A stretch of DNA of 64,000 nucleotides from contig NZ_FOQI01000023.1 of assembly GCF_900113705.1 (NCBI RefSeq), forward strand, positions 1 through 64,000, in the 5' to 3' direction. A program made the position numbers and the translations under genes. The DNA comes from Collimonas sp. OK307. Lineage in GTDB: Bacteria; Pseudomonadota; Gammaproteobacteria; Burkholderiales; Burkholderiaceae_D. The notes below the pieces were generated by a model that did not search any database, was not told the origin of the DNA, and saw only the letters and a list, made by a program, of their open reading frames with translations. Of the stretch, positions 53,066 to 62,051 are shown piece after piece. The number at the start of each line of letters is the position of its first letter. Position 1 is the stretch's first letter.

Positions 53066-55759
53066 TCAGCGCAGAATCGCTTCCGGATTTTGCTTATCGC
53101 GTAATGCGGTGCATAACAAAGTCTGTTCGCGGGTTTGCGCCAGGCCGCGTTCGGCGCCAGGCAGATGTTCGAGCAAAGGCTGGAAAAAGGCTGTCAAGCG
53201 ATCTGCTTCACCTTGCGAGCAGCTGTCGCCGGCAACCAGCCCGGGCAATCTGCTGCCGGACATTTCACCGCTGCGCTTGATCAGCTGCACGTAGTTGGCG
53301 GTAAACCACTTCCACATCGCATCGCGGCCTTCGCCATCTTCCCGGCTGGCGCGCAACAAGGTACTCATCTCGCCGATTTTGACGCGTGGATCCAGCGCCA
53401 GGTTGCGGGCACGTTCAGCGTTGCCGGCAGCCGTGGCAGAGCCCAGGCCTGCCAGCATCGCCATGCGTTGCGCCGGTTCGCTGGTGGCGCCGAGCGCCTT
53501 GATTAATACGTCGATGGCGTTGCTGTCGTCATCTTGCATGCTGACCGCCAGTACCGAACGCAACAGGTCCGGGTTGGCGGCATCCAGATTGAGCCGGCCA
53601 TCGGCATTAGGCAACAACGCCTGTTTACCTTGTACCAGCAGAGCATGCCGTACCTCGGGCAATTTGATGTCGAGCGCCAGGAAATCTGCCAGTGCAGCGC
53701 GTAACAGGGCATCGTCCTGGCTTTCATTGACGCGCCGTTGATAGCCGAGTTTTTGCAGCTGTGGCAGATACAGCTTGCGTGCCAATTCAGTCAGGCGGAC
53801 GCGCTGGGTGTCGCTGCGCACTTCGTATTTGGATAGCCATTTGAGTGTCGGAATCAGCGCTGTCACCACCTCGCGCGTGTCCGATTTAGCCAGGCGCGGC
53901 GCCGCTGCCAGCACCGCTGCTGCATCCAGGTCGCCGCGGCCGAAGCCGGCGTTGATGGCGTCAGCGTATGCCAGCTGCTCGGTGTCGGGCAGCTTGTCAA
54001 TGTTATCGGTCAGGCGCGCCAGATCGTTGTGCGCCATGTTAAAGCGGTAGTAGCCGGCGGCGTCGGCATTCGGCATATACCAGCTGCTGGCAGATGCCCC
54101 TTGCAGCACCATCTGGCCTTGTTCCTGATCCAGCAATTCGCATTGTGTCTTGGCGTTGCCGCCGGCGAGGCTGTAACGTACGCACACCGGAATGCCCCAC
54201 AGGCGCTTGGCTTCACCAGTCGAACCCAGCGGCAGGTAACGTTGCTGTTTCAAATGCAGTACCGCTTTGCCGTTTTCCCAGCTGAGCGCAGTATCCACCA
54301 GTGGCACTCCGGCTTGGTCGAGGAAACTTTGCATTGCTTTGGCCAGGCGCTCATCTTTGCCGGAAGCTTTGGTCAGCGCGGCGATCAGGTCATCGGCGGT
54401 GGCGCTGGAAAACTGATGTTGCTTGATATATGCCCGCACGCCCTTGCGGAAAGTATCTGCACCAAGGTAACGCTCGAACATGTTCAGTACGGCCGCGCCC
54501 TTTTGGTAGGTGATGCCGTCGAATGCCGTTTCGATATCGCCGTTGCCGGTGATCGGCTGGCGGATACGGCGTACGCTAACCAGGCTATCGTTTTGCATGG
54601 CGTAGTTGGCGCCGCCGATCAGCTCCAGGTCGGCACGGTATTCCGGATGCAGCTGTTGCGTGATCTTGCTTTGCATCCAGGTGGCAAAGGCTTCGTTCAG
54701 CCACAGGTCGTCCCACCATGGCATGGTGACCGTATCGCCGAACCATTGATGCGCCAGCTCGTGAGCGTTGACATTGAACGAGCTGCGCACATTGTGCGCC
54801 GGCGAATTGGCGTCGAGCAGCATCAGGTAATCGCGGAAAGTCACCAGTCCCGGATTCTCCATGGCGCCGGCGGCAAAGTCTGGCGCTGCCAGTAAATCCA
54901 ATTTGTCGAACGGATAGCCGAAGCCGAAATAGTCTTCCAGCGCAGCGATGATGGCTGGCGTCTCCGCCAACGCCGGCTTGATACGTTGGCCTTCACCCTT
55001 GGGCGTGATACCGCGCAGCGGTGTCGCGTGAGGGCGCCATTGCGTCGCCGGAATTTCCGGGCCGTTCACTACGTCCCACGGGCCGACGGCAAACGCCACC
55101 AGATAAGTCGGTAATGGCTTGGTGGTGGCAAAGCTGAGCTTGCGCCAACCGTCTGCCAGTTTCTGTTCCCGGACTTGCCGGGTGTTGGCGACGGCAACCT
55201 GGTTTTCAGGTACGGCCAGGCTGAGCGTGAAAGGCGTCTTGAATGCCGGTTCGTCGAAACCCGGGAAAGCATAGCGTGCGCTGATCGCCTCCATCTGCGT
55301 GATCACATACGGCTCGCCTTGGCTGTTGACCTTGTACACACCTTCCAGCTGTTGATTGAACGGCGCGCTGTACTCCAGCATTACGCTATAGCGTCCGGCC
55401 GGCAGCGTCTGGCCGAACTCAAGTGTGGCGACGCCTTCCTTTTTTGCCGCTACCTTGTATTCGGCGGTGTAAATTTTCTTACTGCTATCGGTAAGCGTGA
55501 CTTTGCTGACGCTCAAATCGTGGCCGTGCAGCCAGAGATGGTCGGCAGCTTGTTTCAGTTCGATGTCTATGGTGGCGTTGCCGGAGTATTCAGGCTGATG
55601 CGGATCGACGCGAAAATCGAGCTGATAAGCCAGCGGTTGAACCCAGCGCGGTAATTTCCCCAGTGGTGCAGAATCATCCGGAGTCGCCGCTGCAGCGTTG
55701 AATGATGCGATGCTGATAGCGAGAGCGGCTAACGTGAAACGACGGATAGTACACATCAC
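53066..55759 (-). CDS. M1 family metallopeptidase (aminopeptidase N-like), exported
   Basis: 897 residues. A signal peptide (to about AAAAT, residue 25) precedes the beta domain. Substrate-binding GAMEN is at 298-302, the zinc motif HELAHQW at 333-339 with the third ligand Glu356 in WLNEAFA, and a helical C-terminal domain (ERAP1_C-like, from about 560). TPDDSAPLGKLP is the mature start. It trims N-terminal residues from peptides in the periplasm and would work with the M13 endopeptidase encoded 121 bp downstream on the same strand. The pair may share a transcript; there is no clear terminator between them. Confidence 0.93.
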   Translation of the reverse strand: MMCTIRRFTLAALAISIASFNAAAATPDDSAPLGKLPRWVQPLAYQLDFRVDPHQPEYSGNATIDIELKQAADHLWLHGHDLSVSKVTLTDSSKKIYTAEYKVAAKKEGVATLEFGQTLPAGRYSVMLEYSAPFNQQLEGVYKVNSQGEPYVITQMEAISARYAFPGFDEPAFKTPFTLSLAVPENQVAVANTRQVREQKLADGWRKLSFATTKPLPTYLVAFAVGPWDVVNGPEIPATQWRPHATPLRGITPKGEGQRIKPALAETPAIIAALEDYFGFGYPFDKLDLLAAPDFAAGAMENPGLVTFRDYLMLLDANSPAHNVRSSFNVNAHELAHQWFGDTVTMPWWDDLWLNEAFATWMQSKITQQLHPEYRADLELIGGANYAMQNDSLVSVRRIRQPITGNGDIETAFDGITYQKGAAVLNMFERYLGADTFRKGVRAYIKQHQFSSATADDLIAALTKASGKDERLAKAMQSFLDQAGVPLVDTALSWENGKAVLHLKQQRYLPLGSTGEAKRLWGIPVCVRYSLAGGNAKTQCELLDQEQGQMVLQGASASSWYMPNADAAGYYRFNMAHNDLARLTDNIDKLPDTEQLAYADAINAGFGRGDLDAAAVLAAAPRLAKSDTREVVTALIPTLKWLSKYEVRSDTQRVRLTELARKLYLPQLQKLGYQRRVNESQDDALLRAALADFLALDIKLPEVRHALLVQGKQALLPNADGRLNLDAANPDLLRSVLAVSMQDDDSNAIDVLIKALGATSEPAQRMAMLAGLGSATAAGNAERARNLALDPRVKIGEMSTLLRASREDGEGRDAMWKWFTANYVQLIKRSGEMSGSRLPGLVAGDSCSQGEADRLTAFFQPLLEHLPGAERGLAQTREQTLLCTALRDKQNPEAILR

Positions 55760-55957
55760 AGTTGAAATCCTCCCAAATTTGGTCTTGGGATTCTAGCGTG
55801 CGCTAGGCCGATTCGCTAGGAAATAGTATGAATATAAATAGGCAAAAATGATTTTCCCGATGCGCTCGCCGCATATGCGCTTGTTTAGTGCGCGCCAATG
55901 CCGGCGCGGCTGTCAGCTTGTCTTATCTGGAATAAGTAAAGGTGATAGAGCGCAAAT

Positions 55958-55992
55958 AAAAAGCCGCCTCGAAAATTGAGGCGGCTTTTATT
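55958..55992 (-). terminator. rho-independent terminator after the YeaQ-like gene
   Basis: AAAAGCCGCCTC (55959-55970) and GAGGCGGCTTTT (55978-55989) form a perfect 12-bp stem with loop GAAAATT and T-runs on both strands. It lies about 45 bp after the stop of the small membrane protein gene on the minus strand. Confidence 0.9.
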
Positions 55993-56033
55993 CAAACTAC
56001 TATGCAGTCTGACTACGCGGATTTTTTATTTGT

Positions 56034-56279
56034 TCATGCGCGCTTAATAAGCCGCAGAATGAACAGCAAGATCACAGCGCCTACGGTGGCTGTCACAATC
56101 GATGCAATCCAGCCGCCGCCAACATGGATACCCAGGACGCCGGCCAGCCAGCCGCCGATGAAGGCGCCGACAATACCAACGATGATGTCAACCAACACGC
56201 CGAAGCCGCCGCCTTTAACCAGGACACCAGCCAGCCATCCGGCAATCGCGCCAATTATCAACCAAGCGATAAAGCCCAT
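56034..56279 (-). CDS. GlsB/YeaQ/YmgE family small membrane stress protein
   Basis: 81 residues, three hydrophobic glycine-rich helices: MGFIAWLIIGAIAGWLAGVL, FGVLVDIIVGIVGAFIGGWLAGVLG and ASIVTATVGAVILLFIL. This is the standard GlsB/YeaQ/YmgE family with G-x-x-x-G packing. It sits in the inner membrane and in other species is induced by general or envelope stress. The ATG at 56279 has AAAGGAA upstream; five extra codons to 56294 are less likely. It is the lone gene between terminators. Confidence 0.92.
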   Translation of the reverse strand: MGFIAWLIIGAIAGWLAGVLVKGGGFGVLVDIIVGIVGAFIGGWLAGVLGIHVGGGWIASIVTATVGAVILLFILRLIKRA

Positions 56280-56442
56280 GATATTTCCTTTCAAAGTTGA
56301 CCATCTTTAGACTACCCGGCAAGAGTAGCGTAAACAGCTATAAAGATAGTCGTCCAATTGTTAAAGATAGATAAACCCGGAAGGCGATTTTATCGGTCGC
56401 GGTATCGCGGGGTTTTTAAGGGGGGGGTTATAATCGCGGGCC

Positions 56443-56477
56443 AGAAAAGACAACAGGGCCAGCGATGGCCCTGTTGT
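56443..56477 (-). terminator. terminator of the DUF3761 gene
   Basis: ACAACAGGGCCA (56450-56461) and TGGCCCTGTTGT (56466-56477) form a perfect 12-bp stem with loop GCGA, followed on the minus strand by CTTTTCT. It ends nine bases after the DUF3761 stop. Confidence 0.85.
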
Positions 56478-56486
56478 GACTGGCTC

Positions 56487-56990
56487 TTAGCTACAAGCTT
56501 TGCCGTGGTCGGCATGCGCGCCCGCTGCCTTGGCAGCGGCTTCTGTCATGTAGGAGCCGACCTTTGTGGTGCCATAGTATTTGCTGCCTTGGCAGTGATA
56601 TACCTTGCTGCTGGTGTTGACCCAGACTTGGCCTGGGCCGCCGCCGGCTGCAGGAGTTTTTGCTGCAGCGGCTGGTTTGCCCATGGCTGCCGGAGCTGCT
56701 GCAGGAGCGGGTTTAGCCATGGCTGCAGGAGCCGCGGCCGGTGCTGTTGCAGCTGGGGCGGCAGCAGCAGCTGCGGGAGCGGCCGCAGCTGCTGCAGGTG
56801 CAGCGGCATACCAGTCTTTTACGCCCTTATGACCGGCGCAAGCACCTTTTTTGGTAGCGTTGGAGGAGTAGGTGCCATCTTTGCACATGCCGGTGGTGCC
56901 GGCTGGCGCTGCTGCAGGTGCCTGGGCATAGCTGGCGACGGAAGTCAGTAAGGCTGCTGCAACTGCTGCTGAAATAAACAATGCTTTCAT
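56487..56990 (-). CDS. exported DUF3761-domain protein with a long Ala/Pro-rich linker
   Basis: 167 residues. A signal peptide (MKALFISAAVAAALLTSVASYAQ) precedes a DUF3761 half: GTTGMCKDGTYSSNATKKGACAGHKGVKDWY (about residues 28-60). About 70 residues of Ala, Pro, Met and Lys follow (62-120), a low-complexity linker. The C-terminus has a second conserved block: VWVNTSSKVYHCQGSKYYGTTKVGSYM, and HADHGKAC. The Cys pairs (MCKDG/GACAG and YHC/KAC) may be disulphides. The linker length is likely to vary between strains by slippage. Its role is unknown. The start at 56990 has GGAG upstream; the longer frame (57257) is not used. Confidence 0.85.
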   Translation of the reverse strand: MKALFISAAVAAALLTSVASYAQAPAAAPAGTTGMCKDGTYSSNATKKGACAGHKGVKDWYAAAPAAAAAAPAAAAAAPAATAPAAAPAAMAKPAPAAAPAAMGKPAAAAKTPAAGGGPGQVWVNTSSKVYHCQGSKYYGTTKVGSYMTEAAAKAAGAHADHGKACS

Positions 56991-57364
56991 TTTTTTCTCC
57001 ATGGAGTAAGTAATGCCTGTGTGGCCGTCTGACTGGCGCACGCTTTGTTTCGTTATGTCTACTTCAATCTGTCTACCCGCGGCACCAATCAGCAAATAAG
57101 CAATATGTTGTGCGCCGCACCTGGCAATCTGACCGAGGTAGGTAATCAACGCGGTCAGATTGATAATGGCTGACATAACTATCGATACAATTGAAAACAA
57201 TTGTGATATTTCTACTGTATGCCCTTGATTTTTGTCGTTTTGATGCATTCCAGGCAATATTTTGTTTGCAAGATGAATGTCGGGAAATATTGTTGAAAGA
57301 TTATTTATTAAAAACGCAAGCCGCCGCTAAGCGTCAACTTGCGTTGCAGATTGCGCATGCCTGG
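56991..57364. other. AT-rich intergenic region with a terminator
   Basis: 374 bp between the DUF3761 start and the end of the barrel gene. The stretch 57180-57310 is AT-rich with no gene. The only clear structure is the terminator described separately. Confidence 0.4.
57308..57345 (-). terminator. terminator of the outer-membrane transporter gene
   Basis: On the minus strand AACGCAAG (57338-57345) pairs with CTTGCGTT (57313-57320) around a 17-base loop, then TTTTTAATAA. It lies 20 bp after the stop of the barrel gene. Confidence 0.7.
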
Positions 57365-58402
57365 CTAGAATGCGTAGCGTGCGCCTACGGTTGCCGTGTA
57401 GCGTGGGGCGAGTTGCACACCGTTGACCTTTTGGTAGACCGGTAATTGCATAAAGCCGTACAGCGAGATTTGCTGGTTGAGCGGCACCGTGATTCCAGGA
57501 CTGAGATAGACCAGGGTGCCGCCGGTGCTGACCATGTCGGCATTGGCGCCGACATCATGCAATACGCGTCGCACGTTCAGCTGGATTTGCGGCGTGAAGC
57601 CGGTGCTGCCCATGTAGCGGAGGCCCAGGTTCAGATTGGCGCCGTCACCGGGACGATATTGATCGCTGGAATTCAGCGCTTTCTGCACGATCCCCTGGAC
57701 GAAGTAATCCCAATCCTTGTTCAGCGTATCCATATAGTAGGCGCCGAGAATGGCATCGGTGGTGCCGGTGCCAGGTTGCAGGGCGCGATCGACAGGCGCC
57801 GGCCCGGGCGCAGCAGGATCGGTCGACGTGCCGGTATCGGTATGGCTGCCAGTGGGAAGTTTCAGGCCGAACAAGACGCCGAAATTATGCTCGGGCGTGA
57901 AACCTTGGTAGCGGCCGATAAGCTTGATATCGCCAATGCTGGAAGTGCGCGAGTCGTACTGGCCGCCGCCATCGCCGGGCGTGATGCCGTCCGACGCCGT
58001 ACCCAGCGTGCTATGGCTACGCATGATGTAAGGCAGTTGCAGATTGATACCCCAGCTCGGATTGAAGTTGTAATCAAGGCCTAGCGTCAAATAATTGTTA
58101 CGCGTGTACTTCTCGACTTCTTGCGGATCGCCGTTATTGGAAATCTGGCTGGCGGCGCCCGGCGAAATCTTGCCGGTGCCGCTACGCAGTTGATCCTGGT
58201 TCAGGTAATCGTAGCGGATGTCCATCTTCAGTCCGGAAGAGCTGCTGATGCCGAGGTTGTCCCAGTCAGAACTGAGGGTGCAGCCACAACTGGCGCAAGC
58301 CAGGGCTGCATGAGGGAATAGTGCAGTAAGTGTGAGGACAGCAGAAAGCGCAGCAAGCGGCGCTACTGCCGGCCGGATGCGGTGGCGTGATGGCGTGGCC
58401 AT
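57365..58402 (-). CDS. outer-membrane beta-barrel transporter with an N-terminal CxxCxC motif
   Basis: 345 residues. A signal peptide (to about HAALA, residue 35) precedes CASCGCTLSSDWDNLG, a conserved Cys-rich mark of one branch of phenol-transporter-like barrels (PF13557-type). The rest is alternating strands: MDIRYDYLNQDQLR, YLTLGLDYNFNPSWGINLQLPYIMR, IGDIKLIGRYQGF and YTATVGARYAF, ending in Phe. DTGTSTDPAAPGPAPVD is a long loop. The Cys cluster could bind copper or another metal, which would fit the DUF2946 protein encoded upstream; the ligand is not known. It and the DUF2946 gene form a probable pair with a 72-bp gap. Confidence 0.78.
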   Translation of the reverse strand: MATPSRHRIRPAVAPLAALSAVLTLTALFPHAALACASCGCTLSSDWDNLGISSSSGLKMDIRYDYLNQDQLRSGTGKISPGAASQISNNGDPQEVEKYTRNNYLTLGLDYNFNPSWGINLQLPYIMRSHSTLGTASDGITPGDGGGQYDSRTSSIGDIKLIGRYQGFTPEHNFGVLFGLKLPTGSHTDTGTSTDPAAPGPAPVDRALQPGTGTTDAILGAYYMDTLNKDWDYFVQGIVQKALNSSDQYRPGDGANLNLGLRYMGSTGFTPQIQLNVRRVLHDVGANADMVSTGGTLVYLSPGITVPLNQQISLYGFMQLPVYQKVNGVQLAPRYTATVGARYAF

Positions 58403-58474
58403 GGTGTTCCTTGGTTAAGTTGTAAGGCGTAAAGGCCAACTTCCATCCATGGGAGTTGGCGCTAGCTGACAAAA

Positions 58475-58843
58475 TCAAGAAAAGACCGGAGGGCCGCGTG
58501 ATTGCGGTTTGAGCCAGACTACGCTGGTGTGCGGGGGGAATACGGTTGGCGCCAGGTCGACGCCTTCGCTGGCAGGGGCCTGCCATAGGCCCAAGCTGGG
58601 TGGTAAGCCGATATCTGCCGCATGGATGAAGCACAGCAGGCAGTGACCCTGGTGATCCTGGTCAGGTGTTCCGGGCTTGCCGGAGTCTGGCGCTTTTACG
58701 TGTCCGGCAGTGCTACATAGTTCGCCCAGTCCCAGCGGCTGCCCATGGGCGGCAGGCAGCAGCTGCACCACGCTAGGCAGCAATGCTGCAAACATGGCCA
58801 GGCAGACGGCAAGCTGACGCAATGAGCGGGGCAGGTAGAACAT
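58475..58843 (-). CDS. DUF2946 family protein
   Basis: 122 residues. An N-terminal signal segment (LRQLAVCLAMFAALLPSVVQ) is followed by a His/Cys centre DHQGHCLLCFIHAADIGLPP, the mark of DUF2946, with H-x-x-H/C-x-x-C. The C-terminus PQSRGPP is typical. The family is usually found beside copper or TonB-linked genes and is thought to bind a metal. The position before the Cys-rich barrel gene supports this. The role is unproven. Confidence 0.82.
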   Translation of the reverse strand: MFYLPRSLRQLAVCLAMFAALLPSVVQLLPAAHGQPLGLGELCSTAGHVKAPDSGKPGTPDQDHQGHCLLCFIHAADIGLPPSLGLWQAPASEGVDLAPTVFPPHTSVVWLKPQSRGPPVFS

Positions 58844-58982
58844 GGGCGGGGTGTCACTGGTTGGCTGTTTGCCGATGTGGCAAAGTCAGCTGCATCAAAG
58901 TACCCGTATGGTAGCGCTTCACTACAGAGGCGGCAAGCCGGGTAGCGCAATGCCAGCCGGCTTGCCGCGGCTGGAACCTGAT

Positions 58983-59555
58983 TTAATTGGTCTTGAGCGC
59001 TTCGACCTGGATCGCCAGCTTCACTTCCGAAGCAAATTTCGGCAGGCCATAACTGATGCCGAAATCGGCGCGATTGAATTCAGCGGTCGCATCGGCGCCG
59101 CAGACTTCGCGTTTGAGCATCGGATGCGGGATGCATTTGAAGGAATTGATGGTCAGCTTGACCGGCTTGGTAACGCCGTGCAAGGTCAGTTCGCCATCCA
59201 CTGAAACCGGCTTGTCGCCGTCGAACTTGATCGAGGTGCTTTTGTAGGTGACGTCAGGGAATTTCGTCACGTCGAACATGTCCTGGCCTTTAGCGTGCTC
59301 GTTCATCTTGGCCATGCCGAAGTCGATGGTGCTTGGATCGATATGGATATCGATGGAGCCGGTCTTGGCGGCGCGATCCAGGGTTACCGTACCGCTGGTT
59401 TTTTCGAATTTTCCGCGCCAGACGGAAATGCCCATATGGTCAGCCGCAAAGCTTGGATAGGTATGTGCCGGGTCGATAGTGTAAGTGTCTACCGCTGCGA
59501 ACGCGCTGGCTGCGCTGGCAGCCAGTAGGGAAGCGATGATGAGCTTGAGTTTCAT
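58983..59555 (-). CDS. YceI family periplasmic protein (second copy)
   Basis: 190 residues. A signal peptide ([21 protein letters not shown]) precedes [35 protein letters not shown], the start of the YceI lipocalin-like barrel. [22 protein letters not shown] and [19 protein letters not shown] are further family motifs. YceI proteins bind a long isoprenoid, such as a ubiquinone-like molecule, in the periplasm. It is the third gene of a b561-YceI-YceI run on the minus strand (gaps 28 and 50 bp). Cys residues in KCIPHPM and REVCGAD may form a disulphide. Confidence 0.93.
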   Translation of the reverse strand: MKLKLIIASLLAASAASAFAAVDTYTIDPAHTYPSFAADHMGISVWRGKFEKTSGTVTLDRAAKTGSIDIHIDPSTIDFGMAKMNEHAKGQDMFDVTKFPDVTYKSTSIKFDGDKPVSVDGELTLHGVTKPVKLTINSFKCIPHPMLKREVCGADATAEFNRADFGISYGLPKFASEVKLAIQVEALKTN

Positions 59556-59605
59556 TGTCGATAATCCTTTTCAGTGGGGGAAGTGTTTTTTACTTAAATT
59601 CTTAC

Positions 59606-60193
59606 TTAATTCGCTACAAGATGAAACTTGATGACAATTTCGTCCGCCACCATGCTGGTGTCTTTCCACTCGCCTTCACCGATATTGTAGGTAAGGCGCT
59701 TGATCGGCAAATTGCCTTCAAAGACCTGGGCGCCGCCCTCTTTCTTGACGCTGAGAGGGAAGCTCACATCAGTGGTTTTTCCTTTGATGGTCAGCTTGCC
59801 GGCAACGTCGTATTTGCTGCCGGCAGGTGCGCCTGCGCTGGCCCTGATCGAGCTGGCGACAAAGCTGGCCTTGGGAAACTGCTGGGCGTTGAACCATTCT
59901 TTCTTCAACACTTCTTTATTGTATTCAGGGTCGCCCAGGTCGAAACTCGGGATGGCGATATCGACGCTGGCTTTCGAGGTTTCCGGCTGCGCGCTGTTGA
60001 AATCGATTAGCGGCGTGAATTGCTTGAACTTGGCTTCCACCGGCACGTTCATCTGCTTAAACACGATGGTGACATTGCTCTTGGCCATATCGGGTTTCAG
60101 GGGAGCTGCGATGGCCGACCAGCTGGCGCCGAGGGCGATCAGGCCGAATGCGGTAGTACGCAATGTATGCGACAGGAAACGCGTAGATGTCAT
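59606..60193 (-). CDS. YceI family periplasmic protein (first copy)
   Basis: 195 residues. The signal peptide (about 1-29, SWSAIAAPLK) is followed by a divergent YceI barrel: NVTIVFKQMNVPVEAKFKQFTPLIDF, ASVDIAIPSFDLGDPEYNKEVLKKEWFNAQQFP and LTIKGKTTDVSFPLSV. The usual N-terminal YTID-x-x-H is lost, and this copy is related to the group lacking that His. It lies between cytochrome b561 (28 bp) and the other YceI gene (50 bp) and is likely part of the same electron-transfer or isoprenoid-binding set. Confidence 0.9.
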   Translation of the reverse strand: MTSTRFLSHTLRTTAFGLIALGASWSAIAAPLKPDMAKSNVTIVFKQMNVPVEAKFKQFTPLIDFNSAQPETSKASVDIAIPSFDLGDPEYNKEVLKKEWFNAQQFPKASFVASSIRASAGAPAGSKYDVAGKLTIKGKTTDVSFPLSVKKEGGAQVFEGNLPIKRLTYNIGEGEWKDTSMVADEIVIKFHLVAN

Positions 60194-60221
60194 GAAATGT
60201 TCCTTTTGAGGAAAAATGTGT

Positions 60222-60746
60222 TTAAGGCAGCATGCGTTTCAGCACGCCGTCGCGATCGATGAAGTGATGTTTGAGTGCCGCCAGTACATGCACCGAAACC
60301 GCGCCCAGCATGATCATGTTGAGCGTGTAGTGAACCAGTTTCAATATTGGTTTCAAATCCGGATTAGGCGCTATCAGCACCGGCAATGGAATGATGCCGA
60401 GGTAGCTTACCGGCACGCCCGATGCCAGGCTGTAAAAATAGCCGGAGATCGGCACCGCGAAAATCAGGATATATAAAAGAATGTGCAAGGCATGCGCGGC
60501 GTGCTGCTGCCACGGTTGCATGCTGTCCGGGTACGGTGGCGCCCCCTGCGTTTTACGCCAAATCAGACGCAGGCAGGCAAGGCCCAGCACCGTTACACCA
60601 AGCCACTTATGCCAGGAAAAGTACTTCAGCTTGGTCGGCGTCAGGCCCGGGATATCGACCATGGTCAAGCCCAGGGCAAAAGTCGCAACGATGAGGATTG
60701 CGACCAGCCAGTGCAGCACAATGGCTGGAGTTGTATAGCGTTGCAT
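60222..60746 (-). CDS. cytochrome b561 family membrane protein
   Basis: 174 residues with four membrane helices. His ligands for two b-type hemes occur in IVLHWLVAILI (helix 1), YFSWHKWLGVTVLG (helix 2), WQQHAAHALHILLYI (helix 3) and LVHYTLNMIMLGAVSVHVLAALKHH (helix 4). This is the CybB type that moves electrons from ubiquinol. It is the first gene of the b561-YceI-YceI operon, an arrangement often seen in proteobacteria, where the b-type cytochrome may pass electrons to a YceI-bound quinone. GCAACGC start region has no special features. Confidence 0.93.
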   Translation of the reverse strand: MQRYTTPAIVLHWLVAILIVATFALGLTMVDIPGLTPTKLKYFSWHKWLGVTVLGLACLRLIWRKTQGAPPYPDSMQPWQQHAAHALHILLYILIFAVPISGYFYSLASGVPVSYLGIIPLPVLIAPNPDLKPILKLVHYTLNMIMLGAVSVHVLAALKHHFIDRDGVLKRMLP

Positions 60747-60969
60747 AAATAAGGGTGTGAAAGATCGGCGTAAAGATAGACGTAAGCGAGTTAATCAGAG
60801 ATGATGAGACTCATAAAGCTTCTATGAGTTTCACATATTCGATAATTTTTTGTCAACTTATCGACTGACTCGCTATAGTATCGGAAATTCTTAAATGGTG
60901 TTTGCGGCGGGCAATAAGTTGCCAGTGGCGGTCCGTCATGCCTGCTTACTTACTCACTTACTTGCTCAC

Positions 60970-62049
60970 TTATTTACGGCGATAAATGCCTTCCTTGGAA
61001 GGTGCACCATCAAATTCATCCTGGAGCGCGTAGAGCGAGATCGCTATCCTGCCGGGCATTTGCGTAGAAGAAATTTGCAGCCGATCAATTTGCACGCCCG
61101 AGATCACACACTGGCTATTCGGGGCGAGTTGCAGCCGCACCCTTGTATTACGGCTTTCCAGGACCGAGAACCTGGCTTTGTTGCAGGCGATGGCATCAGC
61201 CGCATTGGCAAATATAGTCACCGGATCACCTGCATTGATTTCGGCATAGGGTGATGGCGTGGCGCTGGTCGGCAGCCATGCGCCCATCGCCCAGCCAGGT
61301 ACTACCGGCGGTGGGGCGGGAGCTACTGCCGGGGCAGGCGGCGCAGGAGGCGCGACATCTGTCGATGCAATGGCTGTTTCTGCCGTCGCTACGAGTGGCA
61401 CTGTGTCCGTTGCAAGCATCGCGGCCAGTTCGGTTTCGGCTTGCGGGGCCGGTGTCGAGACAGGCTCCGGAGCAGGCTCTTGCGCCACCGGTGCCGGCAT
61501 TATCGGGGTTTCTACAACGGATGCCGCAACCGACGGCGGCGTGACTTGGCGGGTCTCGACTGCGACTGGAGCTGCGGCAAGCGCGGCTAGCTGATTACCG
61601 GCCGGCGCAGCTGATGCTGCCGTAGCTACCGGTGCTGTCGCCACGACAGGCTCAGCTTGTGAGGCCGCTGACGAATTTGCCCCGGGAGTTACGCCAAGCA
61701 AGGCCGGCAGCAATTCCGTGGCGGTTTGTCTTGACATGGAAATCTCCAGTTGCGGCGTGTCCAGGACACTTTGGACGCGCGACGTGCTGACCGCTTTACC
61801 GTTGATGATCAACGTCAGATCCTGCCCCAGCGCGGCGCCGCTAGCCGCTGCCATACGCTGCTGGGCGTCCTGGCTCAGCGTCACCTCCAGTGTGATTACA
61901 TCCGGATTGGCGCTATAGGTATTTTTGATATTCAGGCCGATTTCGGTGAAATCACCTGGAGAAGAAAAGGCAATCTCTGCTGCATTCACTGCAGTGGTTG
62001 TCATTGTGGCGCATAGCGCGGCGGCCAATATTTTCCAGGATGCTCGCAT
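60970..62049 (-). CDS. exported Pro/Ala-rich protein of unknown function
   Basis: 359 residues. A signal peptide (MRASWKILAAALCATMTTTAVNA) is followed by an N-terminal domain (about 25-115: ITLEVTLSQDAQQRMAAASGAALGQDLTLIINGKAVS, resembling the P1-type strand arrangement seen in SecD). A long Ala/Pro/Val linker (about 125-270) leads to a C-terminal domain (about 270-359) with DAIACNKARFSVLESRNTRVRLQLAPNSQCVISG. No family is recognised with certainty. The gene begins two bases after the SulP stop, so it is coupled to the transporter, and it may be its periplasmic partner. The C-terminal end is followed by a degenerate AAGT repeat. Confidence 0.7.
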   Translation of the reverse strand: MRASWKILAAALCATMTTTAVNAAEIAFSSPGDFTEIGLNIKNTYSANPDVITLEVTLSQDAQQRMAAASGAALGQDLTLIINGKAVSTSRVQSVLDTPQLEISMSRQTATELLPALLGVTPGANSSAASQAEPVVATAPVATAASAAPAGNQLAALAAAPVAVETRQVTPPSVAASVVETPIMPAPVAQEPAPEPVSTPAPQAETELAAMLATDTVPLVATAETAIASTDVAPPAPPAPAVAPAPPPVVPGWAMGAWLPTSATPSPYAEINAGDPVTIFANAADAIACNKARFSVLESRNTRVRLQLAPNSQCVISGVQIDRLQISSTQMPGRIAISLYALQDEFDGAPSKEGIYRRK

Positions 62050-62051
62050 GA

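Noticed and set aside
54029-54895. Plus-strand frame (288 codons) opposite the M1 peptidase gene
   Set aside because: Antisense to a fully conserved catalytic domain.
60948-60972. Degenerate AAGT/CTTA repeat at the end of the exported-protein gene
   Set aside because: Too short and impure to call a functional repeat; probably a chance simple sequence.
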